DNA of 64,000 nucleotides from Kribbella solani. GTDB lineage: Bacteria; Actinomycetota; Actinomycetes; Propionibacteriales; Kribbellaceae. Position numbers and translations under genes: made by a program. Within the stretch, counting starts at the first letter, position 1. Each line of letters starts with the position of its first letter. The stretch lies in contig NZ_JACHNF010000001.1 of assembly GCF_014205295.1 (NCBI RefSeq), positions 3,844,001 to 3,908,000 of the forward strand. Direction: 5' to 3'. This document shows, piece by piece, positions 1-7,760 of the stretch. Under the pieces are notes generated by a model, which was not told where the DNA came from, made no database searches, and saw only the letters and a list, made by a program, of their open reading frames with translations.

Positions 1-510
1 CATGTTCGGTAAGCCGTAGTCCAGATGCCCCAGGCAACCCGGTAACTGGTCAAGGCGTCCGACGGCGCGGGCGACGACTTCTCGTACGCGCGGAGTGTCC
101 AGATCAGGATTCTCGGCAAAGACCGCAGTGGCGAACGCTGCCTTTTCGAACCAGTCGGAGACCAGCCGGGGATTTCCTGCCTGGGCCACCAGGAGTCGTC
201 CGGAGATGTCGGCCGCACCGGCGATGACTCCCGACCCCACCGCTCCATCGACGCTCGCGTCGGCGAGTGCCTGGTCATGGAACGTGACATCGCCCAGCGA
301 ACGCTCGATGACGTAATAGCCGTTCTCATCCGAACCACGGGACACGATCTCCGAAACCGGATACCCAAGGTCCCGTACGGCTGTCTGAAAGTCCGCCTCG
401 ACCGCCAATTCACCACCACCGGTCCGCTTGTACAGCGCACCGTCGGTCGACCGCCAGACCGCTCCCGTCGCTGAGGCGGTCCGGGCTTTCACATACTCCC
501 AGCCGGTCAT
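1..510 (-). CDS. Phosphotransferase (APH fold), C-terminus cut by window edge
   Basis: An open frame of 170 codons begins with ATG at 510 and runs off the left edge without a stop. The N-terminal part has the layout of an aminoglycoside-phosphotransferase/kinase-fold lobe, and near the visible end lies GHLDYGLPNM, which matches the HxDxxxxN catalytic loop of that superfamily (His, Asp and Asn all present). The substrate cannot be told from the sequence; relatives phosphorylate small molecules such as aminoglycosides, macrolides, choline or sugars. No strong ribosome-binding site precedes the ATG, so the start is uncertain. Confidence 0.6.
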   Translation of the reverse strand, partial: MTGWEYVKARTASATGAVWRSTDGALYKRTGGGELAVEADFQTAVRDLGYPVSEIVSRGSDENGYYVIERSLGDVTFHDQALADASVDGAVGSGVIAGAADISGRLLVAQAGNPRLVSDWFEKAAFATAVFAENPDLDTPRVREVVARAVGRLDQLPGCLGHLDYGLPNM

Positions 511-670
511 TCGTCAGCCCCGGATCTGCCGTGTTCGTCCATGAGACGACCGTACGGAGAGTGAGCTGTCGAGCACCATCCGAATACCGGAGGTGGCCGG
601 GTACGCCCAGGAGACGAAACGTGCGGTTGCCGACGTGATTCAGCGTTCCGGCGTACCGGACGGAGCCGGA

Positions 671-686
671 AACGCGAGGTTGTGGA
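671..686 (+). repeat. 16-bp inverted-repeat copy 1 (partner 1567-1582)
   Basis: AACGCGAGGTTGTGGA occurs here on the plus strand and, perfectly, on the minus strand at 1567-1582, where it covers the ribosome-binding site of the Xre-family gene. The two copies bracket that gene. They could be regulator-binding sites or the ends of a small duplicated segment. Confidence 0.5.
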
Positions 687-704
687 TAACGTGCAGCTGA
701 GCTG

Positions 705-1565
705 TCAGCGGGTGGTCAGAGTGGCGATCAGGGCGCGCGAATCGCGAGGGCTGAGGGCCATGGCGCGGAGGTGGTCGAAGACGAGACCGTATCGGTCGAT
801 CTCAGCTTCGGTTTCCAGGAAGATGTCGCCGGCCAGGCTCTCGACGTACACGATGTCGGGGACGGTGGGACCGAAGTTCAGCCGGACGAACGCGCCGGTC
901 ATGCCGGGGTGGGCGCCGCGATCGAACGGGATCACCTGGAGCATGATGTTCGGTTGCTCGCTCAGCTCCAGCAGCCGGGCCAGCTGCGCTCGCATGACTG
1001 CCTGTCCGCCGACCTCCCGCCGGAGAGCCGCCTCGTCGATCACCGCCCAGAACTCGAGTGGATCGCGGCCTTCGCGCTGCCGGCTCAGAACGATCTGGCG
1101 CTCGAGCCGGGTGCGGACGTTCTGCTCGACCTCGTCGGCGTCCATCGGCAGACCGTCCAGTACAGAGGCGCGAGCGTACTCCTCGGTCTGCAGCAGCCCA
1201 GGGATGTAGAGCGACTCGTAGTTGTGCGCCGCCTTCGCCTCCGACTCGAAGCTGATGTACGCGGCATACCCGCGGGGAATGACGTCGGTGAACTGCCGCA
1301 GCCAGCCGGGTTGCTTCGCGCCTCTGGTCAGTTCGATGAGCTCGGCGCGGCGGGTCGGGGTGACGTTGTAGAGGTCGAAGAGGGTTTCGAGGGTGCCGAG
1401 GTGGGGTTTGGCCTGGCCTTTTTCGATTCGCCAGAGGGTGCCCTGGTTTACGCCGGTGCGGTCCTGGACCTGTTCGCGGGTGAGGGCGGCCTCGGTGCGG
1501 AGGATGCGGAGTTCGGTGGCGAGACGGCGGAGCCGCACCGTTGGCGGGCCGGCTGGTCTCGGCAT
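705..1565 (-). CDS. Xre-family regulator with DUF5753
   Basis: A helix-turn-helix protein of about 286 residues. An N-terminal Cro/C1-type HTH (LTREQVQDRTGVNQGTLWRI) is followed by the long C-terminal DUF5753 domain (YIPGLLQTEEYARA; LQVIPFDRGAHPGMTGAF). This architecture is very common in actinobacteria, where such genes usually sit beside a small DUF397 gene; no DUF397 partner is visible here. The ATG at 1565 is chosen because GAGG lies eight bases upstream; an in-frame start at 1640 is possible. It probably binds DNA, perhaps at the 16-bp sequence that overlaps its own translation start. Confidence 0.85.
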   Translation of the reverse strand: MPRPAGPPTVRLRRLATELRILRTEAALTREQVQDRTGVNQGTLWRIEKGQAKPHLGTLETLFDLYNVTPTRRAELIELTRGAKQPGWLRQFTDVIPRGYAAYISFESEAKAAHNYESLYIPGLLQTEEYARASVLDGLPMDADEVEQNVRTRLERQIVLSRQREGRDPLEFWAVIDEAALRREVGGQAVMRAQLARLLELSEQPNIMLQVIPFDRGAHPGMTGAFVRLNFGPTVPDIVYVESLAGDIFLETEAEIDRYGLVFDHLRAMALSPRDSRALIATLTTR

Positions 1566-1566
1566 G

Positions 1567-1582
1567 TCCACAACCTCGCGTT
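1567..1582 (-). repeat. 16-bp inverted-repeat copy 2 (partner 671-686)
   Basis: The exact reverse complement of 671-686. It ends one base before the ATG of the Xre gene and contains its GAGG ribosome-binding site, a natural position for an autoregulatory site. That role is inference. Confidence 0.5.
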
Positions 1583-1698
1583 CTCGACTCCGGCGATGCG
1601 TACGGCCCGGCGATCGGCGATGTCGGCGGGCAGCCGGCACCCAGGTTCGAATGGTACAAGAATCGTCACGCTGCGTAGATCCTTGTCAGGTCAATCGG

Positions 1699-2325
1699 CT
1701 AGGTGTTGTCGGTGAGCCAGGTGATGAGCGGGTTGGTCGCTCGCCAGTCGGTGCGGATCTGGGTGGTCAGGGATGCGGTGTGGATGACCGGTTCGAAGCC
1801 GTAGTTCTTGCCGACGGTGAGGGTCTTGTGGCGGAGGAGGTCGATGCGGGGGTGGTCGGGGTCGTAGCCGCGGGGGGTGGTTTTGAGTTTGTCGCCGCCG
1901 ATCGTCCAGCCGGCCTTGGTGAGTTTGGCGAGGATCTTCTCGAGTTGGCGGCCGCGGCGGTCTTCGGCGATGGCGGTGCGGAAGCGGGCCAGGCGGTCGG
2001 AGGTCGCGTCGTAGAAGCCGGCGCCGACGCGTACGCCGGGGGCTGACACCTGCACGTACCAGCCGGTGGCCGGGGCGACCGCGACGTACGCGCCCTGATG
2101 GGTCTTGTACGGGGTCTTGTCCTTGGCGAAGCGCACGTCCCGGTACGGGCGGAACAGTTTCGCGGCGCCGAACTCCTCCTCGAGTTCGGCGGCCAGCTCC
2201 GTCATCGGCGCCCGCACCGACTCCTCGTAGACGTGCTTGTGCGCCGTCCAGAAGGACTTGGTGTTGTCCATTTCGAGATCGTCGTAGAAGTCCAGCGCCG
2301 CCGCCGGGAAACCGGTAAAACTCAT
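1699..2325 (-). CDS. DUF2461 family protein (TIGR02453)
   Basis: A 208-residue protein beginning SFTGFPAAALDFYDDLEMDN, with the family hallmarks NTKSFW, LFRPYRDVRFAKDKTPYKTH and a central region ending in GFYDATSDRLARFR. DUF2461 proteins are widespread, usually 200-220 residues, and have no established biochemical role; the length here is normal. It is a single gene, divergent from the damaged oxidoreductase at 2367 with a 41-bp spacer. Confidence 0.85.
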   Translation of the reverse strand: MSFTGFPAAALDFYDDLEMDNTKSFWTAHKHVYEESVRAPMTELAAELEEEFGAAKLFRPYRDVRFAKDKTPYKTHQGAYVAVAPATGWYVQVSAPGVRVGAGFYDATSDRLARFRTAIAEDRRGRQLEKILAKLTKAGWTIGGDKLKTTPRGYDPDHPRIDLLRHKTLTVGKNYGFEPVIHTASLTTQIRTDWRATNPLITWLTDNT

Positions 2326-2366
2326 GTCGACACGATAGTTCCCCGGCAGCGAACGGACGGACCCCC

Positions 2367-3037
2367 ATGCGCGCGATCCAGGTCGCCGAGCTCGGCGGCC
2401 CCGAGGTACTTGTCCCGGCCGAGCTCGATCCGCCGGTCGCCGGGCCGGACGAGCTGCTGGTCGAGGTCAGCGCGGCGGGGGTGAACTTCGCCGACACCCA
2501 CCGCACCGACGGCTCGTACCGCGGTGGTGTCACGCTCCCGTTCGTACCCGGTCGCGCCGGCGGATCGCGACCGCGTCCACTCCGGCCAAGCGTGAGCTCG
2601 CGCTGGAGCTCGGCGCGGATGTTGCCGTTGACAACAACTTGGACGGGTACGTCGATCGGGTGCGGGCCGCGACCGACGGGCGCGGCGCCGACATCGTGCT
2701 GGATCCGGCTGGTGGGCAGGCGATGCTGGCCGGGATCGACTGTCTCGCCGACTTCGGCCGGCTGATCAACTACGGCAACGCAGCGCGTACCGGACGGCCC
2801 GCTGTCGATCCGAGTTCGCTTGCCCAGCGCAACCTTTCGGTCGGCGGCTTCTGGCTGGTGCCGGCGCTCCGCCGGCCCGGGATGTACGTGCATCCGCTGA
2901 CCGCGATGCTCGAACTCACCGCCGAGAAGAAACTGCACCCCTTGGCCGGCGCCGAGTACCCACTCGAGGAGGCACGCCGTTCACACGAGGACCTGCTGGC
3001 CCGGCGCAGCACCGGAAAGCTGATCCTCAAGCCCTGA
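2367..3037 (+). pseudogene. Quinone oxidoreductase (zinc-binding dehydrogenase family) with internal deletion
   Basis: The first reading frame (2367-2552) gives a good MDR/quinone-oxidoreductase N-terminus (MRAIQVAELGGPEVL, VNFADTHRTDGSY, LPFVPG). Right after PFVPG the similarity stops and resumes in another frame from about 2561 with RIATASTPAKRELALELGAD and continues to LILKP at 3037. The missing middle, which normally holds most of the catalytic domain and the start of the Rossmann fold, is roughly 85 residues by comparison with the family. The simplest reading is an out-of-frame internal deletion, so the gene is dead. Its stop overlaps the 3' end of the convergent epoxide hydrolase gene by 11 bp. 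Confidence 0.8.
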
Positions 3038-4154
3038 GCGTCGCGAAGAACTCGCGGATGTCGGCCGCCAGTACCTCCGGCTGTTCGAGCGCGGCGAAAT
3101 GACCCCCGTGCGGGTGGCTGGTCCAGCGGACGACGTTGTCGGTGGCCGCGACCTTGTGCCGCAGCGGGATGAAGTTCTCGTGCGCGAGATCCAGGAGCGC
3201 GGTCGGCGTACGCGACGGCTCGGCCGGCTGACCCCAGTACGACGCGTGCGCGCGCTCGTAGTAGATCGCGCCGGCCGATCCCCCGGTCCGGGTCAGCCAG
3301 TAGAGCATCACGTTGGTCAGCAGTACGTCGCGATCAACCGCGTACGCCGGGTCCGTCCAGGTCGCGAACTTCTCCGCGATCCAGGCCAGCTGCCCGACCG
3401 GTGAATCGGTGAGCGCGTACGCCAACGTCTGCGGGCGCGTCGACTGCAGATCGGCGTACCCCTGCTCCTCGGTCGCGAACTCCCGCGCCCGCCGCCATGA
3501 TGCCCAGGTACGTTCGCGCTCCGCGTCGTCGAGCGGCGCGAGTTCGGCCGGCGTCGGCTCGGACGTCGCGCCCGCGCCTGGGATCAGGTTCAGGTGTACG
3601 CCGACCACCCGCGCGGCATCGATCCGCCCGGCCTCGCGCGAGATCGCCGCACCCCAGTCGCCGCCCTGCACTCCGTACCGGTCATAGCCGAGCCGAGTCA
3701 CCAGCTCGGTCCAGGCCCAGGCGACCCGCTTGTACTCCCAGCCGGGTTCGTGGAGCGGTCCGGACAGCGTGAAACCTGGGATCGTCGGGAGGATGAGGTG
3801 GAAGTCTCCGAGCAGCTTCACGAGTTCGGTGAACTCGACGATCGAGCCCGGCCAACCGTGCGTGATCACCAACGGGATCGCGTCCGGCGACGGCGAGGGC
3901 AGGTGTACGAAGTGGACGTTCGCGCCGTCGATCGTGGTGGTGTACTGCGGCCACTCGTTCAGGCGCGCTTCAGCCGTACGCCAGTCGTACTCGTCCCGCC
4001 AGTACGCGACCAGGTCCTGCAGGTACGCCAACGGAACGCCCCGCGACCAGGCGGCACCGGGCAGCTCGGACGGCCAGCGTACGAGGTCCAGCCGCCGGCG
4101 TAGGTCGTCCAGTTCGCTGTCCGGCACGTCCAGCCGGAACGGTTCGATCGTCAC
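3027..4154 (-). CDS. Epoxide hydrolase (EHN domain plus alpha/beta hydrolase)
   Basis: A 375-residue protein with the N-terminal epoxide-hydrolase domain (FRLDVPDSELDDLRRRL, residues 5-110) and an alpha/beta-hydrolase core. HGWPGS at 99-104 forms the oxyanion region, and GGDWGA places the nucleophilic Asp at residue 166. The C-terminal HPHGGHFAALEQP supplies the catalytic His near 350. Family members open epoxides to vicinal diols by an ester intermediate; juvenile-hormone-type and microsomal-type enzymes share this layout. The gene stands alone and converges on the oxidoreductase remnant. The substrate is unknown. Confidence 0.88.
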   Translation of the reverse strand: MTIEPFRLDVPDSELDDLRRRLDLVRWPSELPGAAWSRGVPLAYLQDLVAYWRDEYDWRTAEARLNEWPQYTTTIDGANVHFVHLPSPSPDAIPLVITHGWPGSIVEFTELVKLLGDFHLILPTIPGFTLSGPLHEPGWEYKRVAWAWTELVTRLGYDRYGVQGGDWGAAISREAGRIDAARVVGVHLNLIPGAGATSEPTPAELAPLDDAERERTWASWRRAREFATEEQGYADLQSTRPQTLAYALTDSPVGQLAWIAEKFATWTDPAYAVDRDVLLTNVMLYWLTRTGGSAGAIYYERAHASYWGQPAEPSRTPTALLDLAHENFIPLRHKVAATDNVVRWTSHPHGGHFAALEQPEVLAADIREFFATLRA

Positions 4155-4195
4155 CCTGGCACGATCGCGTACCAGGAGGTTCGGCGCATCCGAAT

Positions 4196-4489
4196 TCAGG
4201 CGCTGACCTTGGCGCGGTCCCGGAGGACCTTGATCGCGATCGCGCCGATCAGGCAGAGCACCCCGACGATGATCACCACGATGGTCAGCGTGCTCGCGCC
4301 GTTCAGCGCGTTGTCGCAGGCCATCGGCGTGATGCCGCCGGCCGGCTGGAAGGCCGAGCCGCAGTCCGTACCGCCGGCCGACACGGACCGGAAGCCGAGC
4401 AGCGCCCCGGCAAGCAGCAGGACCGCCCCGGCGGCGCCGAGAATCTTGTTCAGTGTGATCACGGCCGGACCCGGCCTGATCCCGGACAT
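4196..4489 (-). CDS. Small membrane protein with two TM segments
   Basis: A 97-residue protein if translation starts at the ATG at 4489; an earlier in-frame ATG at 4558 would add 23 polar residues. A first hydrophobic helix (ILGAAGAVLLLAGALLGF) is followed by a short loop with two cysteines (GGTDCGSAF, MACDNAL) that could form an extracytoplasmic disulfide, then a second helix (TIVVIIVGVLCLIGAIAI) and a basic tail. No family is recognised and the start is uncertain. Confidence 0.6.
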   Translation of the reverse strand: MSGIRPGPAVITLNKILGAAGAVLLLAGALLGFRSVSAGGTDCGSAFQPAGGITPMACDNALNGASTLTIVVIIVGVLCLIGAIAIKVLRDRAKVSA

Positions 4490-4601
4490 GCCGACGGCAC
4501 GCCCCGTGAGCCCCGTAGCACCTCGTTCACTCCTGACTTCGACGGACCACCCAAGCATCGAATTTACGGTCAGGTAAACGACGATCTACAGCGTAAGGGC
4601 C

Positions 4602-4645
4602 GGTCAGGTGCGATTCTTCACGCACTCCTTACTCGCGACCTGACC
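4602..4645 (-). terminator. Possible hairpin downstream of the DUF1905 gene
   Basis: GGTCAGGT (4602-4609) pairs with ACCTGACC (4638-4645) around a 28-nt loop, just past the stop of the leftward DUF1905 gene. The stem is only 8 bp, so the call is weak. Confidence 0.3.
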
Positions 4646-4683
4646 CGCTGTGACGGTGATCTCAGATCAAATGGAAGTCACTG

Positions 4684-4971
4684 TCATCCGATCCGTTCTT
4701 CCAGATGAACGGTGACCTCGTCCCCCGGCTGCTTGCCGAGCAGGTTCTGCAGCGCGGCCTTCACCGGCAGCTTGTGGGTACCGTCGCCGAGCGCCATGAA
4801 CGAGCTCTCGAACGGATGCCCGTCCATCGTGCCGCGTACCTTGACCAGGCCGCGAGTGCCGAAGAACTCGGCCGAGTCCGGCATCTTCAGGTACGTCCAG
4901 CCGCCCTTCGCGTCGCTCTTCAACAGCGGCGCGGTGAACGTCCGGTCCAGTTTTCCGGTCTTGCTGCTCAT
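4684..4971 (-). CDS. DUF1905 domain protein
   Basis: A 95-residue protein matching the DUF1905 beta-rich fold: [54 protein letters not shown] and the end [10 protein letters not shown]. The domain is found alone or fused to YdeI/OmpD-associated proteins; its biochemical role is unknown. The ATG at 4971 is preceded by AGGAG. It is divergent from the GNAT gene at 5041. Confidence 0.85.
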   Translation of the reverse strand: MSSKTGKLDRTFTAPLLKSDAKGGWTYLKMPDSAEFFGTRGLVKVRGTMDGHPFESSFMALGDGTHKLPVKAALQNLLGKQPGDEVTVHLEERIG

Positions 4972-5040
4972 CGTGAGCTCCTCGCTACACCCCTTGGTAG
5001 AGACCGCCGTCGCGATTTCGACATCCCTATTCTGGATCTT

Positions 5041-5559
5041 GTGCAGATCACGATCCGGCCGGGCGCGCGGGACGACGTACCGGCGGTGCTGGCCCTGCTT
5101 GACGGGGCGACCGAGTGGCTGGTGTCACGGGGCCAGGTAGAGCAGTGGGGGACGGCGCCGCACTCCACCAGTCCACGCCGGGTTGCCCAGATCAGCGGGT
5201 TCGCGGCCGACGGGGAGCTTTGGGTCGCCGAGCTCGACGGGCGAGTGGTCGGCGCGCTCGCGGTCGGTGCGGCGATGGAGTACGTGCCGCCGGCCGATGA
5301 GCCAGAGCTGTACGTACGGCTCCTGGTCACCGACCGTGCTTCCGCCGGGCGGAACCTGGGTGGCGTACTCCTCGACCATGCCCGCGACCTGGCCCGGGCC
5401 GCGGGCGTACGACTGCTCCGGGTCGATTGCTTCGCCGGTGGCGACGGCGCCCTCGTCCGGTACTACGAGAAGCAGGGCTTCACGCGGGAGGCCGAGTTCG
5501 CCGTCAGCCGGGTCAATGAGCCGGACTGGCCGGGTCAGCTGCTGACGCAACACCTGTAG
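5041..5559 (+). CDS. GNAT family N-acetyltransferase
   Basis: A 172-residue GNAT protein starting at GTG 5041 ([20 protein letters not shown]). Strand beta4 and the acetyl-CoA region are recognisable ([25 protein letters not shown]), followed by [23 protein letters not shown], the usual C-terminal GNAT signature. The acceptor is unknown. Its last 47 bp overlap the 3' end of the convergent CDF transporter gene. Confidence 0.85.
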   Translation: MQITIRPGARDDVPAVLALLDGATEWLVSRGQVEQWGTAPHSTSPRRVAQISGFAADGELWVAELDGRVVGALAVGAAMEYVPPADEPELYVRLLVTDRASAGRNLGGVLLDHARDLARAAGVRLLRVDCFAGGDGALVRYYEKQGFTREAEFAVSRVNEPDWPGQLLTQHL

Positions 5560-6673
5560 CAGCACCCGCCGCACCGGCAGCACCGGCAGCACCGGCAGCA
5601 CCGGCAGCTGTCGAGCTTGTAGCGCTTGTGGCTGCGTCTGTGGCCGCGCGGTGTACGACGCCGTGGGAGTCGCTGCAGTGTGCCGCGCGGGTGTCCGCGG
5701 TGGCGTGATCGACCTGCAGCGTCGAGTGGGTCAGGTGGTGGCGATCGGCAAGTACCTGCTCGATCTGAATCCGGATCTGGTGGCAGTCCAGGCCCTCCGC
5801 GACCAGGATGTGTGCTGACGCGGCCGGCTCGCCGGAGGTGATCTCCCAGACGTGCAGGTCGTGTACCTCGACCACGCCCGGCACCGCGCACAGCTCGGCG
5901 CCGAGGGCCTGCGGGTCGATCGCGGCCGGCGCCGCCTCAAGGAAGATGCGGCCGGACTCGCGGACCAGGGAGATACCGGCCTTGAGCATCAAGGCGGCGA
6001 CGACCAGCGCGGCGATCGCGTCGGCGCGGGCGAAACCGGTGAGCAGAACGACCAGACCTGCGATCGCGGTCGCGATGAAGGCGAAGAGGTCGTTCAGGAT
6101 GTGCTGGAAGGCGCCTTCGACGTTCAGGCTGGAGCGGTTCGCCTTGCTGATCAGCCAGGTGGCGAGGACGTTCACCGCGATACCTACGACACCGGTGATC
6201 AGTACCAGCGCGCCCTTTACTTCGGGCGGGTGGATCATCCGGTTGACCGCTTCGTACACGAAGTAGACGGCCAGCAGGAGCAAGGTGATGCCGTTCGCTT
6301 GCGCGGAAAGGATCTCGACGCGTTTGAAGCCGTACGTGAAGCCGCCTCGCGGTGGTTTCGCGGCGAGCCGGATCGCGAGCAGGGCGAGCGCGATGGCGAT
6401 CGCGTCGGTGAGCATGTGCGCGGCGTCGGTGACGAGTGCCAGCGAGCCGGCCGCGAAGCCGACGATCACCTCGGCGATCATGAACCCGACGATCAGCGCG
6501 AGCGCACCACTCAACAGCTTCCGGTCGGCATTCGCGCTCACGCCGTGCCCATGCCCGTGCCCCGCACCCGCAGCACCCGCGGCACCGGCACCCGCGGCAC
6601 GACCGGCAGCGTGACCGTGACCGGACACCTCGGCCGGTTCGCCTACGCGCGGTTCACCGCTCGGGGCGCTCAC
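5513..6673 (-). CDS. Cation diffusion facilitator, probably zinc/cadmium efflux
   Basis: A 386-residue CDF transporter. After a His-rich N-terminus (HGHAAG, GHGHGHG) come six membrane helices with the ion-binding motifs HMLTD (second helix) and HILND (fifth helix), each carrying the His and Asp typical of Zn-transporting CDFs. The cytoplasmic C-terminal domain follows (VHDLHVWEITSGEP). The GTG start overlaps the stop of the upstream ArsR-type gene (GTGA), so the two form an operon: repressor and exporter. The last 30 residues are a low-complexity Ala/Gly tail from 9-bp tandem repeats and are unlikely to be functional core. Confidence 0.92.
   Translation of the reverse strand: MSAPSGEPRVGEPAEVSGHGHAAGRAAGAGAAGAAGAGHGHGHGVSANADRKLLSGALALIVGFMIAEVIVGFAAGSLALVTDAAHMLTDAIAIALALLAIRLAAKPPRGGFTYGFKRVEILSAQANGITLLLLAVYFVYEAVNRMIHPPEVKGALVLITGVVGIAVNVLATWLISKANRSSLNVEGAFQHILNDLFAFIATAIAGLVVLLTGFARADAIAALVVAALMLKAGISLVRESGRIFLEAAPAAIDPQALGAELCAVPGVVEVHDLHVWEITSGEPAASAHILVAEGLDCHQIRIQIEQVLADRHHLTHSTLQVDHATADTRAAHCSDSHGVVHRAATDAATSATSSTAAGAAGAAGAAGAAGAATGVASAADPASPAH
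5572..5607. repeat. Four 9-bp tandem repeats (CACCGGCAG)
   Basis: Four perfect copies of CACCGGCAG lie inside the 3' end of the CDF gene and code for the Ala-Ala-Gly tail of that protein on the minus strand. This type of array expands and contracts by slippage. Confidence 0.8.
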
Positions 6674-7071
6674 GACTCGGTCCGTTCCGGGTGCATCGCG
6701 TCGGTGTGCTCGGTGTGGGCGACGGCGAGGTCGACCAGCATGCGTACGTGGGCGTCGTCCAGGCGGTAGAACGCGTTCCGGCCGTCGCGGCGGACCGTCA
6801 CCACCCGGTGCGCCCGCAGCAGCCGGAGCGCGTGCGAGGTGGCCGACTCGCTCAACCCGGTGATCGCGGCCAGATCGCAGACGCACAGCTCCCCGTCGAG
6901 CAGCGCGACCAGCAGCTTCAGCCGGCGCGGGTCGCCGAGCAGGCTGAAGACATCGGCCGTGTCGACGATGTCCTCCGCGCCCGGCATCCTGGCATTGACG
7001 CTTGCCACCCGCTCCGGATCGACCAGCCGGACGTTGCACGCATCCGGCTGCACATCTGCAGAACTGTTCAT
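6670..7071 (-). CDS. ArsR/SmtB-family metal-sensing repressor
   Basis: A 133-residue winged-helix repressor (starting at ATG 7071). It holds two classical metal sites: ELCVCDL (Cys63, Cys65; the alpha3 site, with Cys12 upstream as a possible extra ligand) and the complete alpha5 zinc motif D-x-H-x10-H-x2-H (Asp106, His108, His119, His122). The recognition helix is LSESATSHALRLL. The alpha5 site is characteristic of Zn(II) sensors such as SmtB and CzrA, and the downstream overlapping CDF gene fits zinc-triggered derepression of an exporter. The start codon sits in an AT-rich operator-like stretch. Confidence 0.9.
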   Translation of the reverse strand: MNSSADVQPDACNVRLVDPERVASVNARMPGAEDIVDTADVFSLLGDPRRLKLLVALLDGELCVCDLAAITGLSESATSHALRLLRAHRVVTVRRDGRNAFYRLDDAHVRMLVDLAVAHTEHTDAMHPERTES

Positions 7072-7079
7072 ATATTCAA
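7065..7079 (-). promoter_or_regulatory. Candidate SmtB-type operator over the repressor start codon
   Basis: The minus strand reads TTGAATATATGAACA, one of the few AT-rich runs locally, with two TGAA half-motifs. It resembles the TGAA-containing operators of SmtB-class zinc sensors and overlaps the ATG of the repressor gene, so binding would block expression of both repressor and exporter. Assignment is by resemblance only. Confidence 0.45.
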
Positions 7080-7121
7080 GGTAGAGCACCCACCTCACCC
7101 TCCGCAACCGGACAGGTCAGC

Positions 7122-7760
7122 TCAGGTCAGGCCGAGGCGGTACGCGTAGGCGACCGCCTGCGCCCGGTCGCGGAGGTTGGCCTTGGCGAAGAGATGGTTG
7201 ATGTGGGTCTTGACGGTGGCTTCGCTGACCACCAGGTGGCGGGCGATCTCGGTGTTGGACAGGCCTTCGGCGATCAGGCGAAGTACCTCCAGCTCGCGCG
7301 GGGTCAGGCCTGAGTCGGCGACCTGGACCGGCTTCGGCGCGGTCGCGGTGCCTTCGATCAGGCGGCGCTGGACGTCGGCGTCGACGATCGACTGGCCGGC
7401 GGCTGCTGCCTCCAGAGCCCGGCCGATCGACTCGGCGTCCGCGTCCTTCGTCAGGAAACCACGGGCGCCGGCTCGCAGCGCGGACAATACGGACTCGTCA
7501 TCGCTGTACGTGGTGAGTACGACAACCTCGGTACGCGGATGCTCCGTTCGCACCAAACGGGTCGCCTCGACCCCGTCCATCGTCGGCATCCGCAGATCCA
7601 CGAGCAGTACGTCCGGGTCGTGCTCAGCGACCAGCTGGACCGCCTGCTGACCGTCCGATCCGGCCGCGACCACGTCGATCCCGGGCAGCAGTTTCAGCAA
7701 GGTCACCAAGCCGTCGCGAACCACGGTCTGATCGTCCGCGACCACCACCCGCACACTCAT
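7122..7760 (-). CDS. NarL/LuxR-type response regulator
   Basis: A 212-residue two-domain regulator: receiver domain 1-120 with DD near 9-10, phosphoacceptor in VLLVDLRMP and Lys in LTKDADAE, then a LuxR HTH (LTPRELEVLRLIAEGLSNTEIARHLVVSEATVKTH). Its ATG overlaps the stop of the DesK-like kinase gene (ATGA), so kinase and regulator are co-translated. Together with the membrane protein at 8919 they form a three-gene leftward operon. The signal is unknown. Confidence 0.93.
   Translation of the reverse strand: MSVRVVVADDQTVVRDGLVTLLKLLPGIDVVAAGSDGQQAVQLVAEHDPDVLLVDLRMPTMDGVEATRLVRTEHPRTEVVVLTTYSDDESVLSALRAGARGFLTKDADAESIGRALEAAAAGQSIVDADVQRRLIEGTATAPKPVQVADSGLTPRELEVLRLIAEGLSNTEIARHLVVSEATVKTHINHLFAKANLRDRAQAVAYAYRLGLT

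Noticed and set aside
545..700. A short plus-strand coding region ending in NARLWITCS
   Set aside because: The frame is open from 545 and looks codon-like, but there is no convincing start and it runs into the convergent Xre gene. It may be a gene remnant; evidence is too thin for a feature.
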